Below are positions 1 to 7,768 of a DNA stretch of 36,749 nt, one piece after another. The stretch is from NCBI GenBank assembly GCA_964652975.1, contig CAZZCN010000024.1, positions 1 to 36,749 on the forward strand. The letters are read 5' to 3'. The number at the start of each line of letters is the position of its first letter. The first letter of the stretch is position 1. Origin of the DNA: CAZZCN01 sp964652975. Lineage in GTDB: Bacteria > Bacillota > Clostridia > Saccharofermentanales > UBA5734. The notes beneath the pieces are model-generated. The model ran no database searches, was not told where the DNA came from, and saw only the letters and a list, made by a program, of their open reading frames with translations. A program made the translations under genes and the position numbers.

Positions 1-404
1 CTATTGAGTCTACAATGCTTGATATGAATTCTGTAATTTTGACCGTTCCTGGAATCGGCGTCATTAATGGTGCAATGATTCTTGGCGAAATTGGCGATGT
101 TACAAGATTTTCAAATCCTTCGAAGCTCTTAGCCTATGCCGGACTGGATCCTACTGTTAATCAATCGGGCAAGTTTCGTGCAAAATCTACTAAGATGTCA
201 AAACGAGGTTCTAAATTGCTTCGTTATGCCCTGATCAATGCTGCCTGGAATGTTTCTCTCAATAACAAGACCTTCAACGACTACTTCTTGCTTAAACAAT
301 CTCAAGGTAACAACCATTATGCGGCGCTCGGTCATGTTGCTCATAAACTGGTTCGTAGCATCTATAAAATGCTAAAGGATAACATTCCTTTTGACCTTGA
401 ATAA
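1..404 (+). CDS. IS110-family transposase, C-terminal part (5' end outside window)
   Basis: The frame is open to the left edge, so this is the 3' part of a longer gene. The visible ~133 residues match the C-terminal Transposase_20 (IS116/IS110/IS902) domain: a helix-hairpin-helix-like 'VPGIGVINGAMILGEIGD', then 'RFSNPSKLLAYAGLDP', 'QSG' (the conserved serine region of IS110 enzymes) and 'SKRGSKLLRYALINAAW'. The N-terminal DEDD RuvC-like domain would lie upstream of the window. IS110-family enzymes mobilise their element, and some family members are guided by a bridge RNA from a non-coding end. The gene ends in a normal TAA, so the 3' end is intact. Family assignment is confident; whether the whole copy is active cannot be judged here. 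Confidence 0.9.
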   Translation, partial: IESTMLDMNSVILTVPGIGVINGAMILGEIGDVTRFSNPSKLLAYAGLDPTVNQSGKFRAKSTKMSKRGSKLLRYALINAAWNVSLNNKTFNDYFLLKQSQGNNHYAALGHVAHKLVRSIYKMLKDNIPFDLE

Positions 405-525
405 AATTACATCTCGCTAAAAACGTCTACATGTCCCTAGGCTTATTTTACCATGCCCTTTTCCTGATTTTTAATATTTTTTATATTTTCCCTCACTTTC
501 CTCTTGACAATTCATAGTTGGTCTC
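1..525 (+). mobile_element. Right part of an IS110-family insertion sequence
   Basis: This comprises the transposase 3' end plus about 120 bases of AT-rich non-coding DNA up to roughly 510-525. The boundary is estimated, because IS110 elements lack clear terminal inverted repeats. A TTGACA at 504-509 has no -10 box 16-18 bases downstream. That fits the known IS110 arrangement in which a -35 box in the right end completes a promoter only when the circularised ends join. The exact end needs comparison with other copies. Confidence 0.6.
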
Positions 526-662
526 CAGGATTTCTTTTTTTCCTGTATATATTTTACCACATGCAGTGGCTATTAAATATACAAGAATTGAATTTTTTTA
601 GTAAATTTATGTTCCATAATAAAAAACATGCGTCTGGTTCAATTCACGCAAGTCATACATTA

Positions 663-691
663 TTGGCGTTATTTCAAAATTATGGTAGAAT
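663..691 (+). promoter_or_regulatory. Putative sigma-A promoter for the GT2 gene
   Basis: TTGGCG (663-668) and TAGAAT (686-691) are separated by 17 bases, about 60 bases upstream of the chosen start codon at 751. It lies outside the estimated IS110 end, so the GT2 gene probably keeps its own promoter. Confidence 0.5.
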
Positions 692-750
692 GGGCAAAAG
701 AAGTATCCTTTTAAATGATGAGCCAACTCTTTTTGCGAGGTATGAATATA

Positions 751-1710
751 ATGAAAATTTCTTTGATAATCCCTTTCTATAATGAAGAAAAGCAGATACC
801 GGACACAGTAGGAACGGTTATACCGATTTTGAACTCCCTTGAATACGACTATGAACTTATTTTGGTGGACGACGGCTCGAAAGACCGCACATACAGCATG
901 CTTGAGAGAGCTTGCGAATACTCCCGCCCTGTAAACGACAGCGGTTATAAAGGTCAGATCATCTCCCTTGGTTTTTCCAGGAATTTCGGCAAGGAGGCTG
1001 CCATCTGCGCAGGCCTTAATGAATCCACTGGAGATGCTGTCATTCTTATGGATGGAGACTTGCAACACCCTCCGGAGTATATCCCACAGATGATAGCAAT
1101 ATGGCAAAATGGAAATGCCGATGTTGTCGAAGGTGTCAAATCAAGCCGTGGCAAGGAGAGTTTTTCGACCAAACTTAATGCATTGCTTTTTTATAAAATA
1201 TTCAGCAAGGCATCAGGATATGAGTTGAAAAATGCCTCTGACTTCAAGCTTTTAGACAAGCAGGTGGTAGACGAATGGAAAAAGCTCGGTGAGCATGACA
1301 CGTTTTTCCGCGCCTTGAGCGCATGGCTCGGGTTCAGAAGAAAGACATTCGAGTTTGACGTGCCCCCGCGCAAGACAGGCGAGAGCAAATGGTCAGTTAT
1401 ACATCTTGCCAAGCTGAGCATCAACGCCATTACATCGTTTTCGGCTCTTCCTCTTTACATGATTACTCTGATGGGGTTTGCCTCTTTGTTTTTTTCTTTT
1501 ATCATTGGCATTCAGACAATTGTAAAATGGGCCATGGGCACTGCAGCCACTGGTTTTACAACAGTTATTTTGCTGCTTTTACTAATCGGAGGGCTTATAA
1601 TGATAAGCCTCGGGCTTATCGGAATATACATAGCAAGGATATACACGGAGGTCAAAGGACGTCCGCGTTACATAATATCCCGTCATACTAAAAGCACTCG
1701 TGAGAATTAG
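751..1710 (+). CDS. DPM-like family 2 glycosyltransferase, membrane anchored (GtrB/ArnC type)
   Basis: The 319-residue protein has a GT-A glycosyltransferase domain followed by two hydrophobic helices. Visible motifs are the N-terminal 'ISLIIPFYNEE', 'LVDDGSKDRT' (residues ~38-47, nucleotide binding), and 'LMDGDLQHPPE' (~99-109), which holds the metal-binding DxD. Two membrane spans lie in the last ~100 residues, after 'KSWSVIHLAKLSINAI'-like sequence ('ESKWSVIHLAKLSINAI' here). Enzymes of this type transfer a sugar from a nucleotide donor to a polyprenyl phosphate for use outside the membrane. ATG 751 is chosen over upstream starts because GCGAGG (735-740) sits 10 bases before it and the family N-terminus begins there. 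The stop codon directly abuts that of the convergent large membrane protein, a possible GT-C partner. The sugar is unknown. Confidence 0.88.
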   Translation: MKISLIIPFYNEEKQIPDTVGTVIPILNSLEYDYELILVDDGSKDRTYSMLERACEYSRPVNDSGYKGQIISLGFSRNFGKEAAICAGLNESTGDAVILMDGDLQHPPEYIPQMIAIWQNGNADVVEGVKSSRGKESFSTKLNALLFYKIFSKASGYELKNASDFKLLDKQVVDEWKKLGEHDTFFRALSAWLGFRRKTFEFDVPPRKTGESKWSVIHLAKLSINAITSFSALPLYMITLMGFASLFFSFIIGIQTIVKWAMGTAATGFTTVILLLLLIGGLIMISLGLIGIYIARIYTEVKGRPRYIISRHTKSTREN

Positions 1711-4452
1711 TTAGTCGTAAAGTTTGTATATCACCATGCCGCTGTTGTCAGTCGCCGTATAGACTTTTTCGTAATTTTTTTCGAAGAAGTCCCTATCCAC
1801 GATATAATCTTTATTGGAAATCAGGTCCGAGTCAATTATTACAAATCGTATGTTGTTGTCTTTAGCTGTTTTCATGAATAACAGTCTGTTTCCGTTATAT
1901 CCTGTAAACAGTTCCTTAACAACGACAAACCGCATATCTGTGCTGTGCCCTGCCGACCATGGGTAGTAAGGCCAGCCGTAAAATGCTTTCCTGCCTGTGA
2001 AGAAAAACTGGTTCATGCTATAGGGCGCGGTCAAAAATACATCCTCCGGCCTGGTATTCTTCTCAATCCAGGCTGTCACGGGAGACTTGAGATCGACAGT
2101 TACCGAATTGGCGTTTTTGTTGATATATCCGATCATTTCAACAACACCGGTGCTGAAAAGGCTGAATGTCAATACGATTGAAATGATAATCAAAGCAAGA
2201 GACGCCAATATAGACTTTATGAGAATTCCTCTTTTCAAGGATACCGGCTCGTGTCTGGCATCACGAAATGGCATATACGGTCTTTCAGGTTCACCAATTC
2301 CAAGAGCAGTCTTTTCGGTTTCGTTCTTAATCTGGGTAATGTTTACCGGTTCAATCATTTCGAGAGCTGTTTTTTTCGATTCGATCGTTTGACTGGCTGT
2401 ATTTGCTGATTCGATTGCTTGACTGCCTGTGTTTACCTCTTCGATCACCTCAACGTTTGTTTTTTCGAATTCGCTTGCTTCATCGGATGTTTTTTCTAAT
2501 CCATTAACCTGAAGGTCTACCTTCCTGGTGTCCATTGCGTCGGATTCTATACTTTCCTGCCCTAAATTCTCGTATATTGCTTCCGACTTAACGGTCGCTG
2601 GAGCTTCCGATGGAAATTCAGAATTTGGCGAAATCGCTTCTGATTTAACGGAATCTGTTTGTGTCATATCAAACTTCCTTGACTGGTTGTAGGTGACAAA
2701 CTTGTAGACGTAAGAAAGTTTGCCTTTCGTGGCACTATAAAGCCTGCAAAGCAAATCCGCTATGAAAATATTGATCAGGGCGTAACCTGCTATTATATAT
2801 TTGTGGTTAACTGTAACATCCGGAGTCAGGGAAACTGTAATTGCAAAGACAATCGGGCTGAAGAATGAAATCATCAATATTCTCTTGATCCTGTCGCGTT
2901 CAAATATAAAAACTACAACTATCAAAACCAACGCTATCCCCAAGACCTGGAACAGGTAGCTTGCAACCCCTGTGAAGGATTTGTCCGGGGAGATGAAACC
3001 CCATAATATCTTTGGATCGGCTACATTCGATGCCCCTCCGGAAAGTATCTTCGTCCAGAATAGAGAAGCCACTACTCCTGTTGCCCCCATAATGATGTAG
3101 GCGATTCTCTCTTTGGCGAAAAACGCCATTACGAAAAGTACACACAAAACCGTAATCAGCATTGAACCATGCCAGTATGGAAGAACTGCCAAAAGCAGTG
3201 CGGACAAGATCAATGTCTTCTTGTTTTCGAGCTTCCACAGGTCCTTGTTGCTAAGGTAATTTCTGAAAGCCTCGGCGGCCGGATTGTCGGCTATCGGGTC
3301 AGTCATTTCTTCATCAGATTGTCTCGGAGTCTGCTCGTTGCCTGGGGAGCTGATATGGACGGCGGATTGGATTTCTTCCTGATACAATGTTGTATCAACA
3401 GGCAATTCACCATTGTCTTCCGTGCTTTCTTCCCGGACTTCGTCGGTGACCGTTTTCTTAATCTTAATAAGAGTGGGATAAAAAAGCATGAGTATTATAA
3501 GCACAGCTGAAAATCCCCATAAAAGATGGCGCTGGTTGGCATATACGTTCATAGCCCAAAGTCCCCAGTCATCATGGATGGTTTTGCCGATGAAGATATT
3601 GGTCTTCAGGACATCGGATATGATTCCGCTTATGTCCGCCCCTCTTTTCTTTATAATATCGTCGAGATAAGTGAAAATCGCATATGAGCTGCGGAAGAAA
3701 AGCAGCAGAGGTGCAATGAGGAATGTCTTCCTTTTGCCTGTAATCAATACTGCAAAAGCTCCCAGGAGTGTAGTGAAGGAAAGAATACCAAGGATGCTAG
3801 GTATGTTCATTGCAAGGTCAATTCTCATTCCAAGATAGTTCAATATTCCGCATAAGTAGAAAAAGAAAAAGTGATATTTGATCCCGTCGCCCGCAAAATG
3901 CGGATACTCCGCAGGATAGTTGTGGCCTTTTGCAAATGAGCTGATAACCGCCGTATGAGGGGCGAAATCACTGAACACGGTATATCCTGAATTCAGAATA
4001 TTGCCTTTGACAAAAAACGAGTAAAATATCAGGAAAATTGCAAATAGTCCGAATCCCCATAATACTGCGGAATAATATGAACTCCCTTTCAATTTAGCGG
4101 CAGGGGCCGCCTCTATATCCGATTCGTCCTTGTAAAGGCTGGTGAACGGAATTCTCTTAAAGAAGAAGATAATAAAAAATGCAGCAAGTCCAAAAACCAG
4201 TATATTGGAAAACACAAGCGGATTTTGTTCGCCCTTCACAACAACGGCAAAAAACAGAGTGATAAAATAATGGATTGTCGTTAAAAACGTTGCTCCAACA
4301 ATAATGCTAAACGGAATGTTAAACGTCCATTCGGGTGGATGAACACCTTTTGGGGATATGGTTTCGAACAGATTTTTCGTCTTAATTCCGAATAGCTGCT
4401 TAATAACCAGCCCAAATATTGTTGATATCGCTAAATATATTACTGCTAGCAT
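1711..4452 (-). CDS. Very large polytopic membrane protein, putative GT-C-type glycosyltransferase
   Basis: The 913 residues contain about 15 hydrophobic segments, a long extracytoplasmic-type loop with 'FSDFAPHTAVISSFAKG' and 'AEYPHFAGDGIKYHF', and a soluble C-terminus with 'WIEKNTRPEDVFLTAP' and 'YGWPYYPWSAGHSTD'. This layout (an acidic residue in an early loop, many membrane spans, C-terminal soluble part) resembles GT-C enzymes that use polyprenyl-linked sugars, but I cannot name a family with certainty. Two hydrophilic insertions stand out: residues ~340-395 and ~605-735. The second is rich in Glu/Thr/Ser with degenerate repeats such as 'SANTASQTIESKKTALEMIE', probably a cytoplasmic linker. 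GGAGGA precedes the ATG by three bases. Convergence with the DPM-like GT2 gene suggests they could work in one pathway; that is inference. Confidence 0.7.
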   Translation of the reverse strand: MLAVIYLAISTIFGLVIKQLFGIKTKNLFETISPKGVHPPEWTFNIPFSIIVGATFLTTIHYFITLFFAVVVKGEQNPLVFSNILVFGLAAFFIIFFFKRIPFTSLYKDESDIEAAPAAKLKGSSYYSAVLWGFGLFAIFLIFYSFFVKGNILNSGYTVFSDFAPHTAVISSFAKGHNYPAEYPHFAGDGIKYHFFFFYLCGILNYLGMRIDLAMNIPSILGILSFTTLLGAFAVLITGKRKTFLIAPLLLFFRSSYAIFTYLDDIIKKRGADISGIISDVLKTNIFIGKTIHDDWGLWAMNVYANQRHLLWGFSAVLIILMLFYPTLIKIKKTVTDEVREESTEDNGELPVDTTLYQEEIQSAVHISSPGNEQTPRQSDEEMTDPIADNPAAEAFRNYLSNKDLWKLENKKTLILSALLLAVLPYWHGSMLITVLCVLFVMAFFAKERIAYIIMGATGVVASLFWTKILSGGASNVADPKILWGFISPDKSFTGVASYLFQVLGIALVLIVVVFIFERDRIKRILMISFFSPIVFAITVSLTPDVTVNHKYIIAGYALINIFIADLLCRLYSATKGKLSYVYKFVTYNQSRKFDMTQTDSVKSEAISPNSEFPSEAPATVKSEAIYENLGQESIESDAMDTRKVDLQVNGLEKTSDEASEFEKTNVEVIEEVNTGSQAIESANTASQTIESKKTALEMIEPVNITQIKNETEKTALGIGEPERPYMPFRDARHEPVSLKRGILIKSILASLALIIISIVLTFSLFSTGVVEMIGYINKNANSVTVDLKSPVTAWIEKNTRPEDVFLTAPYSMNQFFFTGRKAFYGWPYYPWSAGHSTDMRFVVVKELFTGYNGNRLLFMKTAKDNNIRFVIIDSDLISNKDYIVDRDFFEKNYEKVYTATDNSGMVIYKLYD

Positions 4453-4592
4453 ACGTCCTCCTTGTGCAATTTGCTATTTTGCTCCGTTAATATGTTGGCA
4501 TAAAAATATTCTTTAGAATTTTTTATATTACATTTTACCATAATTGTTAGCTCATGCCACTACCTTTTTTCAATAAAATAAACACGGCAAAT

Positions 4593-4620
4593 TTGTCTTT
4601 TAATCAAATGATGTTATAAT
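4593..4620 (+). promoter_or_regulatory. Putative promoter for the glucosaminidase-like gene
   Basis: TTGTCT (4593-4598) and TATAAT (4615-4620) are separated by 16 bases, about 110 bases upstream of the start codon. It lies in the divergent intergenic region shared with the large membrane protein gene. Confidence 0.5.
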
Positions 4621-4729
4621 AATCAAAACATCCTTAGCAAAACCAAGGTTTTATACTTATTAATTAAGCGTCAGATAAGAATACGTTTTTGCACAGCTTT
4701 AATTACTTTTAGGATAAATGGAGGCATAT

Positions 4730-5581
4730 TTGTTTAAGAGACGAAAATCAAAACCAATCAAGGGCAGCCGTAAATTCAATATCAAAGAATTGCCCTGGAA
4801 ATTCATATTCAAGTCCGTACTCGCACTTTCCATTTGCGCATTTTTAATTGTACAGGTCCTTGGCTATCGTCATTATTATGAGAAGTCTGTGAATGCAGCA
4901 GCGGATAATGCAGCGCTTGCGAGCCAGTTGAATCTTCTATCATCTGATATAGACGCAAAGAAACAGCAGATAGACGCGCTTACAAAATCTCAGACTGATT
5001 CTACTAAAGAACTCAGAGCCAGTATTGAATCGCTAAGCAAACAGTTGAGCGAGACGGCAAAAGATAACAAGGAACTTACAGCCGACCTTAACAGTGTTAA
5101 AAGCGCAAATGACGTCTTGAGACAGAAGCTTAGTACCATAATTGGATCCGCGTCTCGTTCAGGCTCTGGCATCGCTCCCACAGCTTCAGGCAGATCAGGA
5201 CTTACACTTGCCAATCTTAAGACCCTTACAAAGGGCACCGGGCTTGTGGGAACTGAAGAAGCATTTCTTGCTATTGAGAAGGCAAATAATGTGAACGCTC
5301 TTTTTGCAATAGCTGTTGCAAAGCATGAATCCGGCAATGGCTATTCTTCACTTAGCATCCACCAGAACAATCTTTTCGGTCTCAAAGGGTATAATGGATG
5401 GATGTCATTCAAGACAAAGTCGGCATGTATAGCGTATTTTGGCCAATTGATTCAGAAAAATTATATACGAAAAGGTTATACCACTCCTGCAAGAATTGGT
5501 ATGAAATATGCAGAATCAAATGCCTGGGCGTCCAGGATAACCGAATATATGATTAGAGAGATGAAAAAGGTATACAGGTAG
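4730..5581 (+). CDS. Membrane-anchored coiled-coil protein with glucosaminidase (GH73-like) domain
   Basis: The 283-residue protein has a basic N-terminus, one membrane helix (~27-46), a coiled coil rich in Ala/Gln/Lys/Asp (~55-135), a Ser/Gly linker, and a C-terminal domain. That domain carries 'LFAIAVAKHESGNGYSS' followed by 'QNNLFGLKGYNGWMSF', the pattern of LytG/glucosaminidase-type peptidoglycan hydrolases, with Glu200 in HESGNG as the probable catalytic acid. It is likely a cell-surface muralytic enzyme held to the membrane. Start choice: an ATG at 4718 exists, but GGAGG (4720-4724) overlaps it and sits five bases before the in-frame TTG at 4730, so TTG is preferred. This overlapping ATG-GGAGG-TTG pattern recurs at 26219. 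Downstream is a tandem 19-bp repeat and then a convergent gene. Confidence 0.85.
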   Translation: MFKRRKSKPIKGSRKFNIKELPWKFIFKSVLALSICAFLIVQVLGYRHYYEKSVNAAADNAALASQLNLLSSDIDAKKQQIDALTKSQTDSTKELRASIESLSKQLSETAKDNKELTADLNSVKSANDVLRQKLSTIIGSASRSGSGIAPTASGRSGLTLANLKTLTKGTGLVGTEEAFLAIEKANNVNALFAIAVAKHESGNGYSSLSIHQNNLFGLKGYNGWMSFKTKSACIAYFGQLIQKNYIRKGYTTPARIGMKYAESNAWASRITEYMIREMKKVYR

Positions 5582-5619
5582 TATACGCAGAATATGCGTC
5601 TGAGTCCAAATGTATTCAT

Positions 5620-5657
5620 ATAAAGCCGAAGCTGTCAAATAAAGCCGAGGCTGTCAA
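5620..5657. repeat. Tandem duplication, 2 x 19 bp, between convergent genes
   Basis: The unit ATAAAGCCGARGCTGTCAA occurs at 5620-5638 and 5639-5657 with a single A/G difference. It lies between the glucosaminidase stop and the 3' end of the zincin gene. Each copy contains a small inverted repeat (AGC-CGAA-GCT, AGCC-GA-GGCT), so it may act as a weak bidirectional termination structure. Confidence 0.75.
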
Positions 5658-5665
5658 TAAACTAA

Positions 5666-6034
5666 TCAGTTTCTGTTGAGATACTCGTTCAAATCCTGCG
5701 CATCTTTTATCTCCAACCCTTTTTCGCCCGCCATTGATTCGAAATGATGCCGGAATTCGTGTTTGAGTGTCTTCTTTAGCTGTTCCTTTATCTGCGGTGC
5801 TGTCAAATGTCCGTATACCCTCTCAAATGATCCGTAATATATAGTTATATATCGTCCCAGGGTTCCGTTGAAGTTATATTCACCAAGAATAAACAGATCG
5901 TTGTTCTTGTTTCTTTCGTGCAGTTTCGCCTCGGGCAGCAAAATAACGCCTCCGTTAAGCTTCCTGTAAAACTCGTCAGGAAATTCAGTAGCGATCTCAT
6001 CTAGCATTGTAAGCATTTCTTCCATGGTAATCAT
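5666..6034 (-). CDS. Small zincin-like metallopeptidase family protein (Zincin_1 type)
   Basis: The 122-residue protein carries an HEFRH motif (His92, Glu93, His96), the zinc-binding and catalytic HExxH signature, within 'LKKTLKHEFRHHFESMAGE'. The whole protein has the size and layout of the short PF06262-type bacterial metallopeptidase family ('EEMLTMLDEIATEFPDEFY' start, central 'LFILGEYNFNGTLGRYITIYYGSF'). The family lacks a signal peptide and its substrates are not established. ATG 6034 has a weak GGCGGT upstream; an in-frame ATG at 6025 has no visible binding site. It stands alone, convergent with the glucosaminidase gene and divergent from the MFS gene. Confidence 0.8.
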   Translation of the reverse strand: MITMEEMLTMLDEIATEFPDEFYRKLNGGVILLPEAKLHERNKNNDLFILGEYNFNGTLGRYITIYYGSFERVYGHLTAPQIKEQLKKTLKHEFRHHFESMAGEKGLEIKDAQDLNEYLNRN

Positions 6035-6173
6035 ATAAAATACCGCCGTTCATATACTAAATGTGTATTTCAGCATATCTAAATGATATCACATGTGTAT
6101 TTCTTTTTACAGCGGTTTGTATTATAGCGTTTGAAATATGTTGTATATAGCATTTTGAAAGGAGTTGGATAAT

Positions 6174-6230
6174 ATGTGTGCTATCAAAATGCATTCGGCA
6201 AACTGTTTTTTAGTATTTAAAAGTATATAA
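6174..6230 (+). CDS. Possible 18-residue leader peptide upstream of the MFS gene
   Basis: The 18-codon ORF (MCAIKMHSANCFLVFKSI) has an AAAGGAG (6158-6164) nine bases before its ATG, as good a ribosome binding site as any real gene nearby. It overlaps the first copy of the duplicated GCATTCGGCAAACT module and ends about 110 bases upstream of the transporter start. It could be a regulatory leader ORF controlling the transporter or a chance ORF. There is no homology evidence. Confidence 0.3.
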   Translation: MCAIKMHSANCFLVFKSI

Positions 6231-6318
6231 TATCAAATAGTTTGCTATGATATGTTCTATTTAAACGCATTCGGCAAACTTTTTGCTGTCATTTTATTAT
6301 ATAATGTAAATAAGTTTG
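6191..6318. repeat. Duplicated ~76-bp promoter/operator-like module upstream of the MFS transporter
   Basis: GCATTCGGCAAACT occurs exactly at 6191-6204 and 6267-6280. In both copies GCAAACT is followed about 40 bases later by its reverse complement AGTTTGC (6238-6244 and 6312-6318). In both, a TATAAT (6226-6231; 6300-6305) lies between the two half-sites. The layout looks like a promoter flanked by inverted operator half-sites, present twice in tandem. No convincing -35 hexamer was found. Confidence 0.55.
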
Positions 6319-6343
6319 CTTACATGGTACGGGGGATTTGTTT

Positions 6344-7531
6344 TTGAAAAAGATATTCAATACTGACAATATAGGCTTCGGAGGACTTCAATGGTTTTTT
6401 TGGTCTGGTTTCTGCACGTTGTTTGCTTTTCTGGTCTTGTATCTGAAATCCAGAAATTATAATGCTGTTCAGATAGGTGTGATTATGTCCGCCATTTCTG
6501 TTGTCAGCATTTTCGGGCAGCCGTTCTGGGGTCATTACAGCGATAGAAAGCACACCATGAGAAATGTGCTGGTTGTCTGCCTTGCCGTTTCCGGAGTTGT
6601 TTCTCTTCTCCTGCCGGTTTTTTCGAGTTCCTATATAATAGTCATTATGATTTGCCTTTTGATATCTTTTACCGAAAATTCAATGCCCACCATAATTGAC
6701 AGCTGGACTGTGAACTCTGCGGTTAAAAGGCCATGGATCGACTATGGGCTGACTCGCGGCCTCGGTTCTCTCGGATACGCCATTACAGCGGTTGTTTTTG
6801 GTGTAATGCTTGACAAATTTGGATACGGTCTTATTTTTCCGGTTCATTTCGTATTGATAGTTATAACAATCGGCTTTTGCTTTTTTGTAGAGAAAACACA
6901 CAGGGCTGAAGTTTCCTATGTCAGCGCTCCGCCCAAGCTGATTGTGCCAAAGTTAAACCTTCTTGAATCAAAGGATTATATAGTTTTTCTTATTGCGTCA
7001 ACGCTGGTTTTCACCGGATTTCGTGCGACAGCTACTTTCTACCCGCTCCTTCTTAGCATGAAGGGCGGAAATAACAGTGACATGGGGCTGTCTCTATCAA
7101 TTATGGCTTTAAGCGAAGTCCCGGTGCTTTTTCTCTCGCGAAAATTATTGCTAAGGTTCAAAGACACTTTTCTAATAGCTGTGTCAATGTTGTTTTTTAT
7201 AGTCAGGGTGCTGCTTCATATAGTCGTTCCCACAGTTCCCGGACTTATTGCCATACAGGCGATACAGTCGCTTTCATTCGCGCTGTTCCTTCCTGCAGCA
7301 GTATATTACATTAAAAGGATTTCTCCGGACGGCCTTAATTCCACATACCAGACGATTGCTGCTTCATGCTACTTTGGAATCGGCGGTATAGCGGGAGGTC
7401 TTCTAGGCGGAATAATAATCGACAAAGCAGGGATTTATAACATGTTGTGGCTCAGTTGTGCTGTAACACTGCTTGGGATGTTGATATTCATATTCTCAAA
7501 CAGACAGGGGAATAGGGCTGATAGGATATAA
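6344..7531 (+). CDS. MFS transporter (MFS_1-like family)
   Basis: The ~395-residue protein has about 12 predicted membrane helices. Its N-terminus 'GFGGLQWFFWSGFCTLFAFL' and the loop 'QPFWGHYSDRKHTMRN' (the A-motif region between TM2 and TM3) are typical of the MFS_1-like/PPP-type transporters. A second similar repeat starts near residue 215, as expected for the duplicated six-helix fold. Substrate is unknown; drug or metabolite efflux and nucleoside or sugar import are all seen in relatives. TTG 6344 is preferred over TTG 6338 because GGGGGA (6331-6336) sits seven bases before it. Upstream lie a duplicated operator-like module and a possible leader peptide, so expression is likely regulated. 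Confidence 0.85.
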   Translation: MKKIFNTDNIGFGGLQWFFWSGFCTLFAFLVLYLKSRNYNAVQIGVIMSAISVVSIFGQPFWGHYSDRKHTMRNVLVVCLAVSGVVSLLLPVFSSSYIIVIMICLLISFTENSMPTIIDSWTVNSAVKRPWIDYGLTRGLGSLGYAITAVVFGVMLDKFGYGLIFPVHFVLIVITIGFCFFVEKTHRAEVSYVSAPPKLIVPKLNLLESKDYIVFLIASTLVFTGFRATATFYPLLLSMKGGNNSDMGLSLSIMALSEVPVLFLSRKLLLRFKDTFLIAVSMLFFIVRVLLHIVVPTVPGLIAIQAIQSLSFALFLPAAVYYIKRISPDGLNSTYQTIAASCYFGIGGIAGGLLGGIIIDKAGIYNMLWLSCAVTLLGMLIFIFSNRQGNRADRI

Positions 7532-7768
7532 TCGGTGTCAATTACAAATATATTAATCCATTGGTCAGTTAAATATGTTTTAGTGTTTCATTTGTTTTAG
7601 TAATTTACTAATTTTTCTATCTTGTTAGTTTTTTTAATTTTATGCACTATTTTTGTTTTACAATTTATTTTGTATTTTATGTTTTTAAAATCCTAATAAC
7701 AATATAGTCTTCATACTCGAACTTTGATAATTCTGAGGTTAAATAAATTTCAAATTGTATTTAGATTC

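Noticed and set aside
504..782. 92-codon plus-strand ORF before the GT2 gene
   Set aside because: It spans the IS end, the promoter and the GT2 start in another frame and has no ribosome binding site.
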